Shown one piece after another: positions 8,309 through 16,973 of a stretch of 64,000 nucleotides of DNA; position 1 is the first letter of the stretch; the number at the start of each line of letters is the position of its first letter. The DNA comes from Bacillota bacterium (GTDB lineage: Bacteria > Bacillota_A > Clostridia > Christensenellales > Aristaeellaceae). The position numbers and the translations under genes were made by a program. The DNA lies in the NCBI GenBank assembly GCA_023421735.1, contig JAEZSP010000082.1:24381-88380 (forward strand), written 5' to 3'. The notes under the pieces are model-generated. The model had not been told where the DNA came from. It did not search any database and saw only the letters and a list, made by a program, of their open reading frames with translations.

Positions 8309-9385
8309 ATGGACAAGCAAGGGGCAATCTCGCTCATCCGGGCGCTCTCGGACGCGCCGGGCGCTTCGGGGTTCGAGGATGCGGTCGTCGATGTGCTGCG
8401 CGCGGCAGCGCAGGGACTTGGCGATGCATCTGAAGACAAAATGCGGAATTTTTATCTGGACCGATGCGGGAACGTGGCGAACAAGCCCGTTTTGCAGCTC
8501 GATGCGCACACCGACGAGGTTTCATTCATCATACAAGCCATCAAGCCCAACGGCACGCTGCGCTTTTTGCAGTTGGGGCGCTGGGTACCGGCGGGCGTTG
8601 CCGCGCATCGCGTGCTGGTGCGCAACGCACTGGGCGCGTACATTCCCGGCATCATCGCCACTACGCCGCCCCACCATGCGAGCGAGGCTGAAAAAAACGC
8701 CGCGCCGCGCGTGGAAGACATGACGATCGACGTGGGCGCGTCCTCCTATGAGGAAGCCGTCCATGATTTTCAAATCCGCATCGGCGAGCCCGTCGTGCCC
8801 GACGTCAAATTTGAATACGACGAAAAGCACGATCTATTGATCGGTAAGGCATTCGATTGCCGCCTCGGTTGCGCCGCGATTGCGGAGACGCTCCGGGCGC
8901 TGGACGGCGAAAAACTGGATGTGAACGTCGTCGGCGCGTGGGCGACGCAGGAGGAGGTTGGCACGCGGGGCGCTGCGGTAACCGCACGGCACGTTAAGCC
9001 CGACATCGCCATCGTCTTTGAAGGCTGCCCGGCGGACGACACCGTCGCGGAACCGTATATGGTTCAGACCGCAATCAAAAAGGGCCCCATGCTGCGTTAT
9101 ATCGACGCGCGCATGATCACGCATCCCCGGTTTCAAAGGTACGCACTCGACATGGGCGAGCGGCTCGGCATTCCCGTACAGTCGAGCGTGCGCAGCGGCG
9201 GATCGACCAACGGCGCGCCGATTCACCTTTCGAATCTGGGCGTGCCCTGCATCGTAATCGGCCTGCCCACGCGCTATATTCATACGCATCACGGCATCGC
9301 CTCTTATCACGATTTCGAGAATGCGGTGAAGCTCGCGGTTGAAGTCATCAAGTCCCTCAACGGGGACGTGCTGGCGGGATTCTGA
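8309..9385 (+). CDS. M42 family metallopeptidase (glutamyl aminopeptidase/FrvX-like)
   Basis: A 358-residue cytosolic di-zinc aminopeptidase. Metal and catalytic residues are visible in family order: LDAHTDEV (His), FDCRLGCAA (bridging Asp), ATQEEVGTRGA (catalytic Glu-Glu), FEGCPADD (Asp), and RYIHTHHG (C-terminal His). GGGAGG precedes ATG 8309; the in-frame ATG at 8288 sits too close to the promoter -10 to be the main start. It is likely to trim short peptides. Single-gene unit with its own promoter and terminator. Confidence 0.88.
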   Translation: MDKQGAISLIRALSDAPGASGFEDAVVDVLRAAAQGLGDASEDKMRNFYLDRCGNVANKPVLQLDAHTDEVSFIIQAIKPNGTLRFLQLGRWVPAGVAAHRVLVRNALGAYIPGIIATTPPHHASEAEKNAAPRVEDMTIDVGASSYEEAVHDFQIRIGEPVVPDVKFEYDEKHDLLIGKAFDCRLGCAAIAETLRALDGEKLDVNVVGAWATQEEVGTRGAAVTARHVKPDIAIVFEGCPADDTVAEPYMVQTAIKKGPMLRYIDARMITHPRFQRYALDMGERLGIPVQSSVRSGGSTNGAPIHLSNLGVPCIVIGLPTRYIHTHHGIASYHDFENAVKLAVEVIKSLNGDVLAGF

Positions 9386-9390
9386 CGGCA

Positions 9391-9427
9391 AAAGTCCCCG
9401 GAACACGGCGTTCCGGGGACTTTTTTT
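9391..9427 (+). terminator. Intrinsic terminator after M42 peptidase
   Basis: A 14-pair stem AAGTCCCCGGAAC / GTTCCGGGGACTT type followed by seven T, six bases after the stop. Confidence 0.92.
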
Positions 9428-9718
9428 AATCTGCGAGAAGAGGTCACAGCCATTCCGGAGCGTCAACTGTGCGCTCACCGCGGGCATTTCCCGTGTTTCG
9501 CGTCGTCTTTTTCTCAATAATAAGGGACCGGTACGCCATCGGCGATGGAAGCTGAAGAATTCGGCTCGGCCATTTTGCGCCTGGCACGAAGTCGGCGCGC
9601 AGGCGCAGTAACCAGGGGCGGATTTTCCGCCCATGTCAGGCGGGGAGCGACAAAGCCGGGGACAAAAGGGCTCGTCGAAAACGCGGCTTGTGTTGTGGAC
9701 GGGGTACAAGTATGCTTT
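9428..9718. other. 291-base non-coding tract
   Basis: No convincing gene on either strand: open frames crossing it lack ribosome sites and run antisense into real genes. It holds short inverted repeats, for example GGGCGGA/TCCGCCC at about 9614-9630 and CCATCG/CGATGG at about 9537-9549. It lies directly 3' of the ribbon-helix-helix-like gene. It may contain an RNA or a decayed element; I cannot decide. Confidence 0.4.
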
Positions 9719-10159
9719 TTAGTGAAGCGCTTCCTTGAGCGCCGTTTCCACCCAAACGCTGATGGTCAAGCCGTCTCGCGCCGCTGCCTGGCGAACGCGC
9801 GCCATGACGGAGCTGTCAATCTGGCAATGAAGGTCGGTGTACTCGTCGCCTTCCGCGACGAACCGGAAGATCGCGTCATATTCGTGCGTGGGCAGGTGCT
9901 CCTGCGCCCAATCCTTCGCGGCTTCATAGGTAAGCGGAATGATTTTTTCTCCGGCGCTCCAGACGTACTGACTGGAGGGGGCCGCGTAGCGCGAGTTGCA
10001 CCCGCCCTCGCCGTGGAGGAAAAATTCTCCCGTCCTCTTTTGATAAAGCGCCTCCGTGCAGTAATCGGGGTCGGTGGGCGTCGCCTTCTCGAACGCGTGC
10101 GCACCGAGCTTGTGCGCTTTTTCTGTATCGTAAACTTTGCCTGCAATGACTTTCTTCAT
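9719..10159 (-). CDS. Conserved hypothetical protein with ribbon-helix-helix-like C-terminus
   Basis: A 146-residue protein. The N-terminal part (GKVYDTEKAHKLGAH, then YQKRTGEFFLHGEGG and EKIIPLTYEAAKDWA) matches a small protein family I have met in Clostridia and on mobile elements. The C-terminal 45 residues (a strand DLHCQIDSSVMARVRQAAARDG and a final helix) resemble a ribbon-helix-helix DNA-binding module. A strong promoter with repeated GTACAAAG boxes lies upstream, consistent with autoregulation. GGAG precedes the ATG. Biological role unknown. Confidence 0.7.
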   Translation of the reverse strand: MKKVIAGKVYDTEKAHKLGAHAFEKATPTDPDYCTEALYQKRTGEFFLHGEGGCNSRYAAPSSQYVWSAGEKIIPLTYEAAKDWAQEHLPTHEYDAIFRFVAEGDEYTDLHCQIDSSVMARVRQAAARDGLTISVWVETALKEALH

Positions 10160-10222
10160 GATTGTCTCCTTCCTCCGACTGTGTACGTCGGAAATCCGCT
10201 CTGGAGAGTTGTGTACAAAGAA

Positions 10223-10251
10223 AGTATATCATTGAGAACGTACAAAGTCAA
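10223..10251 (-). promoter_or_regulatory. Promoter with CTTTGTAC direct repeats
   Basis: Minus-strand -35 TTGACT (10246-10251), 17-base spacer, -10 TATACT (10223-10228). Two identical boxes, GTACAAAG on the plus strand, lie at 10240-10247 and 10213-10220, one touching the -35 and one just downstream of the -10. They are candidate operator half-sites. Confidence 0.75.
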
Positions 10252-10372
10252 TAGAAAATGAACTCGATTTTCAACAAATACGCCGCACATATGCCCCACG
10301 AATTGGATCGCTTGCTGGCCGGGAGCCGTTTGCAGGCCGGATGTGTATTGCGTTTCAACAATTTGTGAACGT

Positions 10373-10395
10373 GCGCGTGCAAAGGCGCGCTTTTT
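10373..10395 (+). terminator. Terminator-like hairpin with no upstream plus-strand gene
   Basis: GCGCG and CGCGC arms, 8-base loop, then five T. No plus-strand gene ends here, so it either ends an unrecognised short RNA from the 10160-10372 interval or is fortuitous. Confidence 0.4.
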
Positions 10396-10458
10396 CAGTT
10401 ACCTTAAGGTTCGGTGGGTATTCTATTGACATGGAAAAAGGACACCATGGAGGGTAGC

Positions 10459-11379
10459 ATGAAGCTTTTTCAAAAAAAATACGTTTGGGCGATGCTCTAT
10501 GCGTTCATTTTATTGACTTACACGGCCTATACGCTGCTGGATGTATTCGTCATCCCGCGCACATACGCGGTGATTCCGCAAGCCTCCGCGCAGTCCGAGG
10601 AAACACAGGCCGAGGACACGCGGGAATCAGCTGCGCAAACGCCCGTCGTCACGGAGAATACATACAGTGATGAGAACGTGACCATCGTCCTGACGGAATA
10701 TCGCGCCTACGATACCACGATTTACGTTGCGGATATCACGCTTGCGCGCGCGGATCTTTTGTCAACCGCGCTTGCGCGGGGCGCATATGGGCGCAATCTC
10801 AAGGAAGTGACGAGTGCGATCGCCCAGGAGAGGGGCGCGATCCTGGCGATCAACGGCGATTTTTACGGCGCGCGCACATCGGGTTATGTGATTCGAAACG
10901 GCGTCTTGTATCGCGCGACCGCCGCCTCGTCCTCGCAGGAGGATTTGGTGATTTACGAGGACGGAACATGCGCAATCATCCGCGAGGGAGATGTGACCGC
11001 CGAGGAACTCCTCGATGCCGGCGCCGTGCAGGTGATGTCCTTTGGCCCGGGGTTGATCGAAAACGGCAATGTCAGCGTGACGACCGGCGAAGAGGTCGAC
11101 CAGGCGATGACGAGCAATCCGCGCACGGCAATCGGGATGATCGACGACCTGCATTACGTTATGGTGGTTGCGGACGGTCGCACGAGTGAGAGTGCAGGGC
11201 TTACGCTTTACGAACTTGCGACGTTTATGCAGGGTTTGGGGGTCGAAACGGCATACAATCTCGACGGCGGCGGGTCATCGACCATGTACTTTAACGGCGA
11301 AGTGGTCAATCGCCCTACCACCAACGGCAAATCCTTTGAAGAGAGGAGCGTGAGTGATATTGTCTGTATCTGCGATTAA
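10459..11379 (+). CDS. Phosphodiester glycosidase family (NAGPA-like) exoprotein
   Basis: A 306-residue protein anchored by an N-terminal hydrophobic helix (about residues 12-32). The NAGPA/phosphodiester glycosidase domain shows AINGDFYGARTSGYVIRNG, then NPRTAIGM and the hallmark AYNLDGGGSSTMYFNGE near the C-terminus. This family removes sugars from phosphodiesters and is often annotated as exopolysaccharide-linked. Start chosen for GGAGGG upstream. Its end overlaps the next gene by 26 bases. A diverged paralogue lies at 34174-35154. Confidence 0.85.
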   Translation: MKLFQKKYVWAMLYAFILLTYTAYTLLDVFVIPRTYAVIPQASAQSEETQAEDTRESAAQTPVVTENTYSDENVTIVLTEYRAYDTTIYVADITLARADLLSTALARGAYGRNLKEVTSAIAQERGAILAINGDFYGARTSGYVIRNGVLYRATAASSSQEDLVIYEDGTCAIIREGDVTAEELLDAGAVQVMSFGPGLIENGNVSVTTGEEVDQAMTSNPRTAIGMIDDLHYVMVVADGRTSESAGLTLYELATFMQGLGVETAYNLDGGGSSTMYFNGEVVNRPTTNGKSFEERSVSDIVCICD

Positions 11380-11749
11380 AACGCTCGTTGCCTATCTGGG
11401 CTTGTCGTTGTTTTGCGGCATCTTCGGCGCGGGATACGAGCACTTTAGCCACGGCGTCTATTCAAACGACATGGTGTATCTGTTTGCCTTTCCGCTCGTG
11501 GGCGGCGCGATTCCCTATGCGCTGATTTTGTTGTTGCGGGCGCGGGTGCCCGGGCGCGTTTCCGCAAATCTCTATCATTCCGGCATCGCGACGTTGACCG
11601 TCGGAAGCTGTTTGTCCGGGGTTCTTCAAATCTACGGCACGGCTTCGCAGAATCTGGCGGCCTATTGGTGGGTCGGATACGCGTTGGCGGGGTGCGGCGC
11701 GCTCGCATATCTCTTGCCCTTGCGTGGAATGATAGCGAAAAAGGAGTGA
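11354..11749 (+). CDS. Small four-helix membrane protein
   Basis: A 131-residue protein with about four hydrophobic helices and a short basic tail. GTG start inside the end of the glycosidase gene, with GAGAGGAG just upstream. The overlap implies coupled expression with the extracellular glycosidase. No motif beyond the helices is recognised. Confidence 0.65.
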   Translation: MILSVSAIKTLVAYLGLSLFCGIFGAGYEHFSHGVYSNDMVYLFAFPLVGGAIPYALILLLRARVPGRVSANLYHSGIATLTVGSCLSGVLQIYGTASQNLAAYWWVGYALAGCGALAYLLPLRGMIAKKE

Positions 11750-11754
11750 TTTCA

Positions 11755-12615
11755 ATGCAGGGCACAAAATCGCCGACGTTTCCTAAGCAGCATCAGCAAA
11801 AACAGCCGGGTTCCGAGGCGCGCATGAACCCACAGCCCCAGTATGACAATCCAGACTATAAGTCTGCGGGCAAAATGGTGGGCAAAAAGGCAGTCATCAC
11901 CGGGGGAGACAGCGGCATCGGTCGCGCGGTCGCGCTCATATTCGCCAAGGAAGGCGCGGATGTCGCGATCCTTTACCTCAACGAGCACAAGGATGCGCAG
12001 GACGCCGCGCGTGAGATTCAGGCATTGGGCAGAAAATGCGAGGTCATTTCCGTCGATCTCAAGGGCGAAGACGCTGCGAAATGGGCGGTCGGCGAGGCCG
12101 TACAAAAAATGGGCGGTCTGGACGTCATTGTCAACAATGCGGGCGTGCAGTATCCGCAGAATTCCATCGAAGACATCACAAAAGAACAGCTGATTCATAC
12201 GTTCGAGAGCAACTTCTTTTCCTATTTCTATGTCACAAAGGCTGCGCTTCCGCATCTCAGGGAAGGGGCGGCGATCATCAATACTGCCTCCGTCACCGCG
12301 TTTGAAGGCAATCCCCGGTTGATTGATTACTCGTCGACCAAGGGCGCCATCGTGTCGTTCACGCGTTCCATGGCGCTCTCGCTCGTGGCGCGCCAGATCC
12401 GCGTCAATGCCGTCGCGCCGGGTCCCGTCTGGACGCCGCTCATCGTGTCGAGCTTTTCCGCCGAGGAGGTGGGCACATTCGGCTCGACCACGCCCATGGA
12501 GCGCGCCGCGCAGCCGTGCGAGCTCGCACCGGTGTACGTGTATCTTGCGACAAGTGATTCGACAAACGTGACCGGACAAATCTTCAACATCAACGGCGGC
12601 ACCATCGTCAACTGA
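11755..12615 (+). CDS. SDR family oxidoreductase (YhdF/YghA-like)
   Basis: A 286-residue short-chain dehydrogenase with a 40-residue N-terminal extension ending in DYKSAGKMVGKK, typical of the general-stress SDR subgroup. The cofactor motif TGGDSGIGRA, NNAG, the catalytic Ser (TASVTA) and YSSTK are all present. NAD(P)-dependent; substrate unknown. AAGGAG precedes the ATG. It lies 5 bases after the membrane-protein gene and is probably cotranscribed. Confidence 0.88.
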   Translation: MQGTKSPTFPKQHQQKQPGSEARMNPQPQYDNPDYKSAGKMVGKKAVITGGDSGIGRAVALIFAKEGADVAILYLNEHKDAQDAAREIQALGRKCEVISVDLKGEDAAKWAVGEAVQKMGGLDVIVNNAGVQYPQNSIEDITKEQLIHTFESNFFSYFYVTKAALPHLREGAAIINTASVTAFEGNPRLIDYSSTKGAIVSFTRSMALSLVARQIRVNAVAPGPVWTPLIVSSFSAEEVGTFGSTTPMERAAQPCELAPVYVYLATSDSTNVTGQIFNINGGTIVN

Positions 12616-12626
12616 GCCGTTCCCCC

Positions 12627-12656
12627 AAGGGCGCGCAGGCTAGCGCGCCTTTTTTA
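12627..12656 (+). terminator. Intrinsic terminator after SDR gene
   Basis: GGGCGCGC/GCGCGCC stem, six-base loop, then TTTTTTATT. Confidence 0.88.
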
Positions 12657-12768
12657 TTGCGTGTGCGGTTGCATTTCCAGCCTTGCGTGCGTCTTATGCG
12701 TGTCATGACAGGAGGAACAAGGCGCGTCCTTCCCCCGTTTTTTCGCCTTTTTGCCGCAGTTGCATCAA

Positions 12769-12796
12769 TTGACAAAATACGGGAACATGTTACAAT
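12769..12796 (+). promoter_or_regulatory. Promoter of the TetR gene
   Basis: Consensus -35 TTGACA (12769-12774), 16-base spacer, extended -10 TGT-TACAAT (12788-12796). The predicted transcript starts near 12803, which rules out upstream in-frame starts for the TetR gene. Confidence 0.85.
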
Positions 12797-12825
12797 GGAA
12801 CCACAAAGCAAGAGGAGGCGGCAAC

Positions 12826-13455
12826 TTGAAGCACTCACCGCTGACGCCGGAGGAGATCAGCCGATCCATATATGAGGAGGCGCGTGCGCGCTTTCTTACG
12901 GATGGGATCGCGGCGACGGAGATGAAAAAAATCGCCGCCCATATCGGGATCGGACGTTCGACATTGTACCGCTATTACCCAAGCAAGGAAGGGCTTGCCG
13001 TCCACGTCGCATTCGAGCTGATTGAACAACTGCTTTTTGCGGATTTGGTAACACAGATTGACCCGGCGCTCGACGGTTATGGAAAGACGTGCGCTTTTTA
13101 TCAGTTATACACCGCGCGGCTGTGCGAACGGCCGGATGTGCTGCGGTTTTTTCTGGAGTATGATTCCATGTTTTCCATCGGGGGCGCTGTCATTCCCATG
13201 CGTCTTGAATACGAAGCGCGTATGGGCGCAGACATCGAGGCCATTGCGGCGTTTGTGCGCGAAGGACAGTTGGATGCCAGCGTGCGCACAGACCTCGATC
13301 CCGTGGTCTTTACCATGATGTGCGTCAACGCCTGCGTCGGCCTTTCGCAGCGATGCCTTACCCATGCCTTACGCAGTGACGAACGCTATAAGGTCGAGGC
13401 CGACGCGCTCCTCGACATGCAGAGAGACTTCATTCTGTGTGCGCTCAAATCATAA
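12826..13455 (+). CDS. TetR/AcrR family transcriptional regulator
   Basis: A 209-residue regulator with the TetR helix-turn-helix near residues 28-60 (TEMKKIAAHIGIGRSTLYRYYPSKEGL). A TTG start is chosen: it has AGAGGAGG upstream with 6-base spacing and lies just downstream of the promoter, whereas the in-frame ATG at 12751 precedes the promoter. The effector domain is unspecific. The C39-like gene 38 bases downstream is the most likely regulated or cotranscribed partner. Confidence 0.85.
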   Translation: MKHSPLTPEEISRSIYEEARARFLTDGIAATEMKKIAAHIGIGRSTLYRYYPSKEGLAVHVAFELIEQLLFADLVTQIDPALDGYGKTCAFYQLYTARLCERPDVLRFFLEYDSMFSIGGAVIPMRLEYEARMGADIEAIAAFVREGQLDASVRTDLDPVVFTMMCVNACVGLSQRCLTHALRSDERYKVEADALLDMQRDFILCALKS

Positions 13456-13493
13456 CCGTCCCCGGGGCGGTTCTTTTGCACGGAGGATATGAT

Positions 13494-14591
13494 ATGAAGC
13501 GGATCGATCATCTGGTGGCATTTCCGAAGGATGCGCAGTCGAGTCCGTTTTTCGGTGCGCTTGCGACCGTGCTCTTGCCCGCGCTCGGGTACGGGGCGGA
13601 TACGCCCTTTTACTGCGCGCCGAAGGGGACTTTCTGCATCCATTGCGGAAATTGCACTGACTCGACTGCGCTTGAGAGGAACCACCTGCAGATTTATCAC
13701 GAATATGCGACGCGCACGGGCGTTGCGCTGGGCTGGTCGGAGCCGGACGGGCTTGGGCTGGACGATGATTTCGTGCGCCGGGTGATGGGCATCGCAGGGC
13801 TCTCGTGGAAGCGGGTTGCGCGGAAAGACGGACGCGCGGCGGTTTTCCGCGCGCTTAAGGCTGCGATCGAAGCGGGGTATCCCGCGCTTATGAAGCGTGG
13901 AGACGGACGGGATTGGCTTGTGGTTGGGGGTTATGAGGAACGAGGGCGGCTGGTCGGTCTTGACGCCCACGCGCACTTCGACGTGTCCGCACGCCCTGCT
14001 CTTTTGCCGGATGAATATACGGCCGACGGGTGGTTTGTTCTCTCCGACTGGTTCTCGCAGTTTCGGTCGGCAATTGTGATGACCGGGGGCGGCATGACGC
14101 GCACTTCACTCGCCGATACGCTTGTGTGCATGATCGATGCGCTCGAAAGCGCGGGTTTGGATGCGCTGGAGCGGGAGGTTCTGAGGCGAATCGACGCCGT
14201 GACGCCGGACAACGCCTACGATACGGCGGTCTGGCTCAACGGCGTCGTCGGGTATCCCATTGAGGCGCGCTGGCACACTGCCGAATGCGCCGCCGCGACG
14301 CTCATGCGCATGACCGAAAACCCGCGCGTTCGAGAGAAGCTTTTCGCGGTCGCGCGCCAGTACGTTTTTGACGGCGAGCTCGACGCCACGCACGGCACCT
14401 GCTGGAAAATCTGGGCGCTTCTGGGCGTGGGGTCGGAGACCGGCTACTCCGTCGCGCCCGAGACCGCCGCCGCGATTGCGGAAAGCGCGGCGAAGGAGGA
14501 AGGCAAGCGGCTGTTTCAAATCGTATTCGAGAACGACCGGGTCGTGCTGGGCTTATTGCGAGAAGCAAGGGAATTGCTGGCATGCGAATGA
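13494..14591 (+). CDS. Hypothetical protein, second BtrH/C39-like paralogue
   Basis: A 365-residue protein distantly like that at 6288-7370: an N-terminal domain of about 200 residues with a late Gly-rich strand (WLVVGGYEERGRLVGLD), then an alpha-helical C-terminal half. It differs by a cysteine cluster CIHCGNC near residue 45 that could bind metal. CGGAGG precedes ATG. A weak hairpin (13454-13472, then CTTTT) separates it from tetR, so partial readthrough is likely. Role unknown. Confidence 0.6.
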   Translation: MKRIDHLVAFPKDAQSSPFFGALATVLLPALGYGADTPFYCAPKGTFCIHCGNCTDSTALERNHLQIYHEYATRTGVALGWSEPDGLGLDDDFVRRVMGIAGLSWKRVARKDGRAAVFRALKAAIEAGYPALMKRGDGRDWLVVGGYEERGRLVGLDAHAHFDVSARPALLPDEYTADGWFVLSDWFSQFRSAIVMTGGGMTRTSLADTLVCMIDALESAGLDALEREVLRRIDAVTPDNAYDTAVWLNGVVGYPIEARWHTAECAAATLMRMTENPRVREKLFAVARQYVFDGELDATHGTCWKIWALLGVGSETGYSVAPETAAAIAESAAKEEGKRLFQIVFENDRVVLGLLREARELLACE

Positions 14592-14650
14592 TGCCGCAAA
14601 ATGAGATTGTGCGCCATGATATCGGCGTCGTGAGTCGCATCAGAACGCCG

Positions 14651-15925
14651 TCAGCGGTATAGGATTGCGTCGCGCGCCGGACCGTTCGAAACCAGCTTGA
14701 TAGGGCAATCGAGTTGTGCCTCGATGAAATCGACATACCGCTTTGCCGCGTCGGGGAGGTCTGCGTAGCGCCGGACGTTCGTGATCTCGCGCCGCCAGCC
14801 AGGCAGGGTTTGATAGATCGGTTTCGCGCGGTTGAGACGGGGCGTCGCGGGGAAGTCCAATGTCTGCGTGCCGTCGATCTCATAGGCGATGCAGACCGGA
14901 ATCTCGTCCAGATAGCCGAGCGCGTCGATGAGCGACAGCGCGACCTGCGTCGCGCCCTGCACCGCGACGCCATAGCGGCTCGCCACTGCGTCAAACCAGC
15001 CCATTCGCCGGGGTCTACCTGTCTTCGCGCCGTATTCGCCGCAATCGCCGCCGCGCCTTCTGAGCTCGTCCGCCGCCGTACCGAAGATCTCCGTCGTGAA
15101 CGCGCCCGCACCCACGCAACTGGAGTACGCCTTCACCACCGCCACGACGTCCGTGATCTCGCGCGGCGGAATGCCCGCGCCCACCGCGGCAAACCCCGCC
15201 AATGGCGATGACGACGTGACAAAGGGATAAATGCCGTTGTCCGGATCGCGCAGCGCGCCGAGCTGCCCTTCGAGCAAAATGCGCTTTCCCGATTGGCGTG
15301 CGTCCGTTAAAAGCCGACGCGCGTCGCAAATGTGGGGCAAAAGCCTTTTGCGGAAGGAATCGATGTACGCCATCCATGCTTCAAATGTTGGAAAGGCGAC
15401 GTCGCCGTACAAGGCATGCGCCTGAAGCTCCTTCTGCTCCGCCACGCGGCGGAGTTTTTCTTCAAATGCGCCGTCGCATATTTCGGCGAGCTGAAATCCG
15501 ATTTTCAGGCTCTTGTCCGCGTAAAAAGGCGCGATGCCGGATTTTGTGGAACCGAAGCTCATTTTTCCGAGCCGCGTCTCTTCCCATTCGTCAAACAGGA
15601 TGTGGTAGGGCATCAGGAGTTGCGCGCGCTCCGAGACGAGCACGCGCGGCGTGGGTACGCCGCCCCTTTCGAGCATTTCCAGCTCCGCAAAGAAGCTGAT
15701 CGGGTCGAACGCCACCCCCGCGCCGATCAGGTTCACGACGCCCGGTCGGAACACACCGGAGGGGAGTATGTGCAGCGCATATTTCCCGTATTCGTTGATG
15801 ACGGTGTGCCCCGCGTTTGCGCCGCCCTGAAAGCGCACCACCACGTCGGCATCCCCCGCGAGGAGGTCCGTGATCTTTCCTTTCCCTTCATCGCCCCAAT
15901 TTCCGCCCACGATTGCCTTTGCCAT
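14651..15925 (-). CDS. purA: Adenylosuccinate synthetase
   Basis: A 424-residue enzyme of normal length that forms adenylosuccinate from IMP, aspartate and GTP, the committed step to AMP. Motifs: GNWGDEGKGKITD (GTP/IMP loop with catalytic Asp), FQGGANAGHT (catalytic His), and LLEGQLGALRDPDNGIYPFVTSS in mid-protein. The ATG at 15925 is preferred to the GTG at 15934 because AAAGGA is then correctly spaced. In many bacteria the first motif is GTQWGDEGKGK; here Thr-Gln is replaced by Gly-Asn. Expressed alone from its own promoter. Confidence 0.93.
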   Translation of the reverse strand: MAKAIVGGNWGDEGKGKITDLLAGDADVVVRFQGGANAGHTVINEYGKYALHILPSGVFRPGVVNLIGAGVAFDPISFFAELEMLERGGVPTPRVLVSERAQLLMPYHILFDEWEETRLGKMSFGSTKSGIAPFYADKSLKIGFQLAEICDGAFEEKLRRVAEQKELQAHALYGDVAFPTFEAWMAYIDSFRKRLLPHICDARRLLTDARQSGKRILLEGQLGALRDPDNGIYPFVTSSSPLAGFAAVGAGIPPREITDVVAVVKAYSSCVGAGAFTTEIFGTAADELRRRGGDCGEYGAKTGRPRRMGWFDAVASRYGVAVQGATQVALSLIDALGYLDEIPVCIAYEIDGTQTLDFPATPRLNRAKPIYQTLPGWRREITNVRRYADLPDAAKRYVDFIEAQLDCPIKLVSNGPARDAILYR

Positions 15926-15948
15926 GAAAACCACGTCCTTTCGCAGCC

Positions 15949-15977
15949 AGTATACGCGAAAGGAGAATATTCGTAAA
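15949..15977 (-). promoter_or_regulatory. Promoter of purA
   Basis: Minus-strand -35 TTTACG (15972-15977), 17-base spacer, -10 TATACT (15949-15954), 24 bases upstream of the start. Confidence 0.6.
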
Positions 15978-16010
15978 ATATATATTTTATATCAAGCGGA
16001 TAAGCTTAGC

Positions 16011-16877
16011 TTATGGAACGAGGAGCCGCAGCAGCGCCTCTGCGGCTTTGGAGGCGGGCGAGCCGTGCGCCGCGAGCAAAAAATGGCGTGGAGGAATGGG
16101 CGGATCGATTTTCACCTCGACGACATCGCCCGATGCGAGCGCCGTTTCCGCAAAATCGCGCACCACGCAGCCGATGCCGAGTCCGCGCCGGGCAAACTGC
16201 ACGATCAGGCTGCTGGTTGCAAGCTCGAACGCGGGCAGGAGTTGTGCGTCGTGCGCCGCGAAAAAGGCGTCGACATACCGGCGGGTCGATGTGTTTTTCT
16301 CGAGAAGAACCAGCGGGCGCGAAGTCAGTTCCGCAAGGGACAGGGGGCGATCCGGCGCGTCCACAGGATGAGTCACAAAGATGTCTGCGATCTCCCGCAG
16401 CAGAATCGCACCCGGGAAGTCTGCGGGCTCGGACACCACGCCGAAATCGATGGTGCCGGATTCGAGTTTTCTGAGCGTCTCCGGCGTCGGGCCGTTTGTA
16501 ATCGTAATGCGTACGCCGGGATGCAGCCTGTGAAATTCCTCAAGCCGGGGCAAAAGAAAAAATTCGAGCGTCATATCGCTCGCGCCGACGGTGATTTCCC
16601 CGTCTTCGAGCGACGTGAGTGCGCGGACGCGATGTTCGCCCTGCCGGAGTCGGGCGATGCCTTCCTGCGCGAAGGGCAAAAGCGCTTGTCCCTCGGCCGT
16701 CAGCACGACGCCCTTGGGCGTTCGCTTGAACAACGCGCATTGAAGCGCCGCTTCAAGTTGGCGGATGGTTTGACTGAGCGCGGGCTGGGAGACATAGAGT
16801 TCTTCCGCTGCGCGCGTGATGGAGCCGCAGTTTGCAGCCGCAAGGAATGCGCGATACCAGTCGAGGCTGAAGTCCAT
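16011..16877 (-). CDS. LysR family transcriptional regulator
   Basis: A 288-residue LysR protein: winged helix-turn-helix at residues 1-65 (SITRAAEELYVSQPALSQTIRQLE) and a periplasmic-binding-like effector domain after about residue 90. AAGGAG precedes the ATG. It is transcribed away from the MORN-like and cupin genes, which are its natural candidate targets by position. Effector unknown. Confidence 0.9.
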   Translation of the reverse strand: MDFSLDWYRAFLAAANCGSITRAAEELYVSQPALSQTIRQLEAALQCALFKRTPKGVVLTAEGQALLPFAQEGIARLRQGEHRVRALTSLEDGEITVGASDMTLEFFLLPRLEEFHRLHPGVRITITNGPTPETLRKLESGTIDFGVVSEPADFPGAILLREIADIFVTHPVDAPDRPLSLAELTSRPLVLLEKNTSTRRYVDAFFAAHDAQLLPAFELATSSLIVQFARRGLGIGCVVRDFAETALASGDVVEVKIDPPIPPRHFLLAAHGSPASKAAEALLRLLVP

Positions 16878-16909
16878 AACTTCTCCTTATCGATGTGCCG
16901 GATGTCATT

Positions 16910-16938
16910 ATCATATTGCACAACTGCACGGTTGTCAA
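16910..16938 (-). promoter_or_regulatory. Promoter of the LysR gene
   Basis: Minus-strand -35 TTGACA (16933-16938), 17-base spacer, -10 TATGAT (16910-16915). Confidence 0.85.
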
Positions 16939-16973
16939 GCGCAGACAAAGGTGCGGCGACGGCAGAGGGCCGA

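Noticed and set aside
8834..9709. 291-codon minus frame spanning the M42 terminator and the 9.4-9.7 kb tract
   Set aside because: It crosses a strong terminator, opposes the M42 gene and shows no domain; the C-terminal half is antisense noise.
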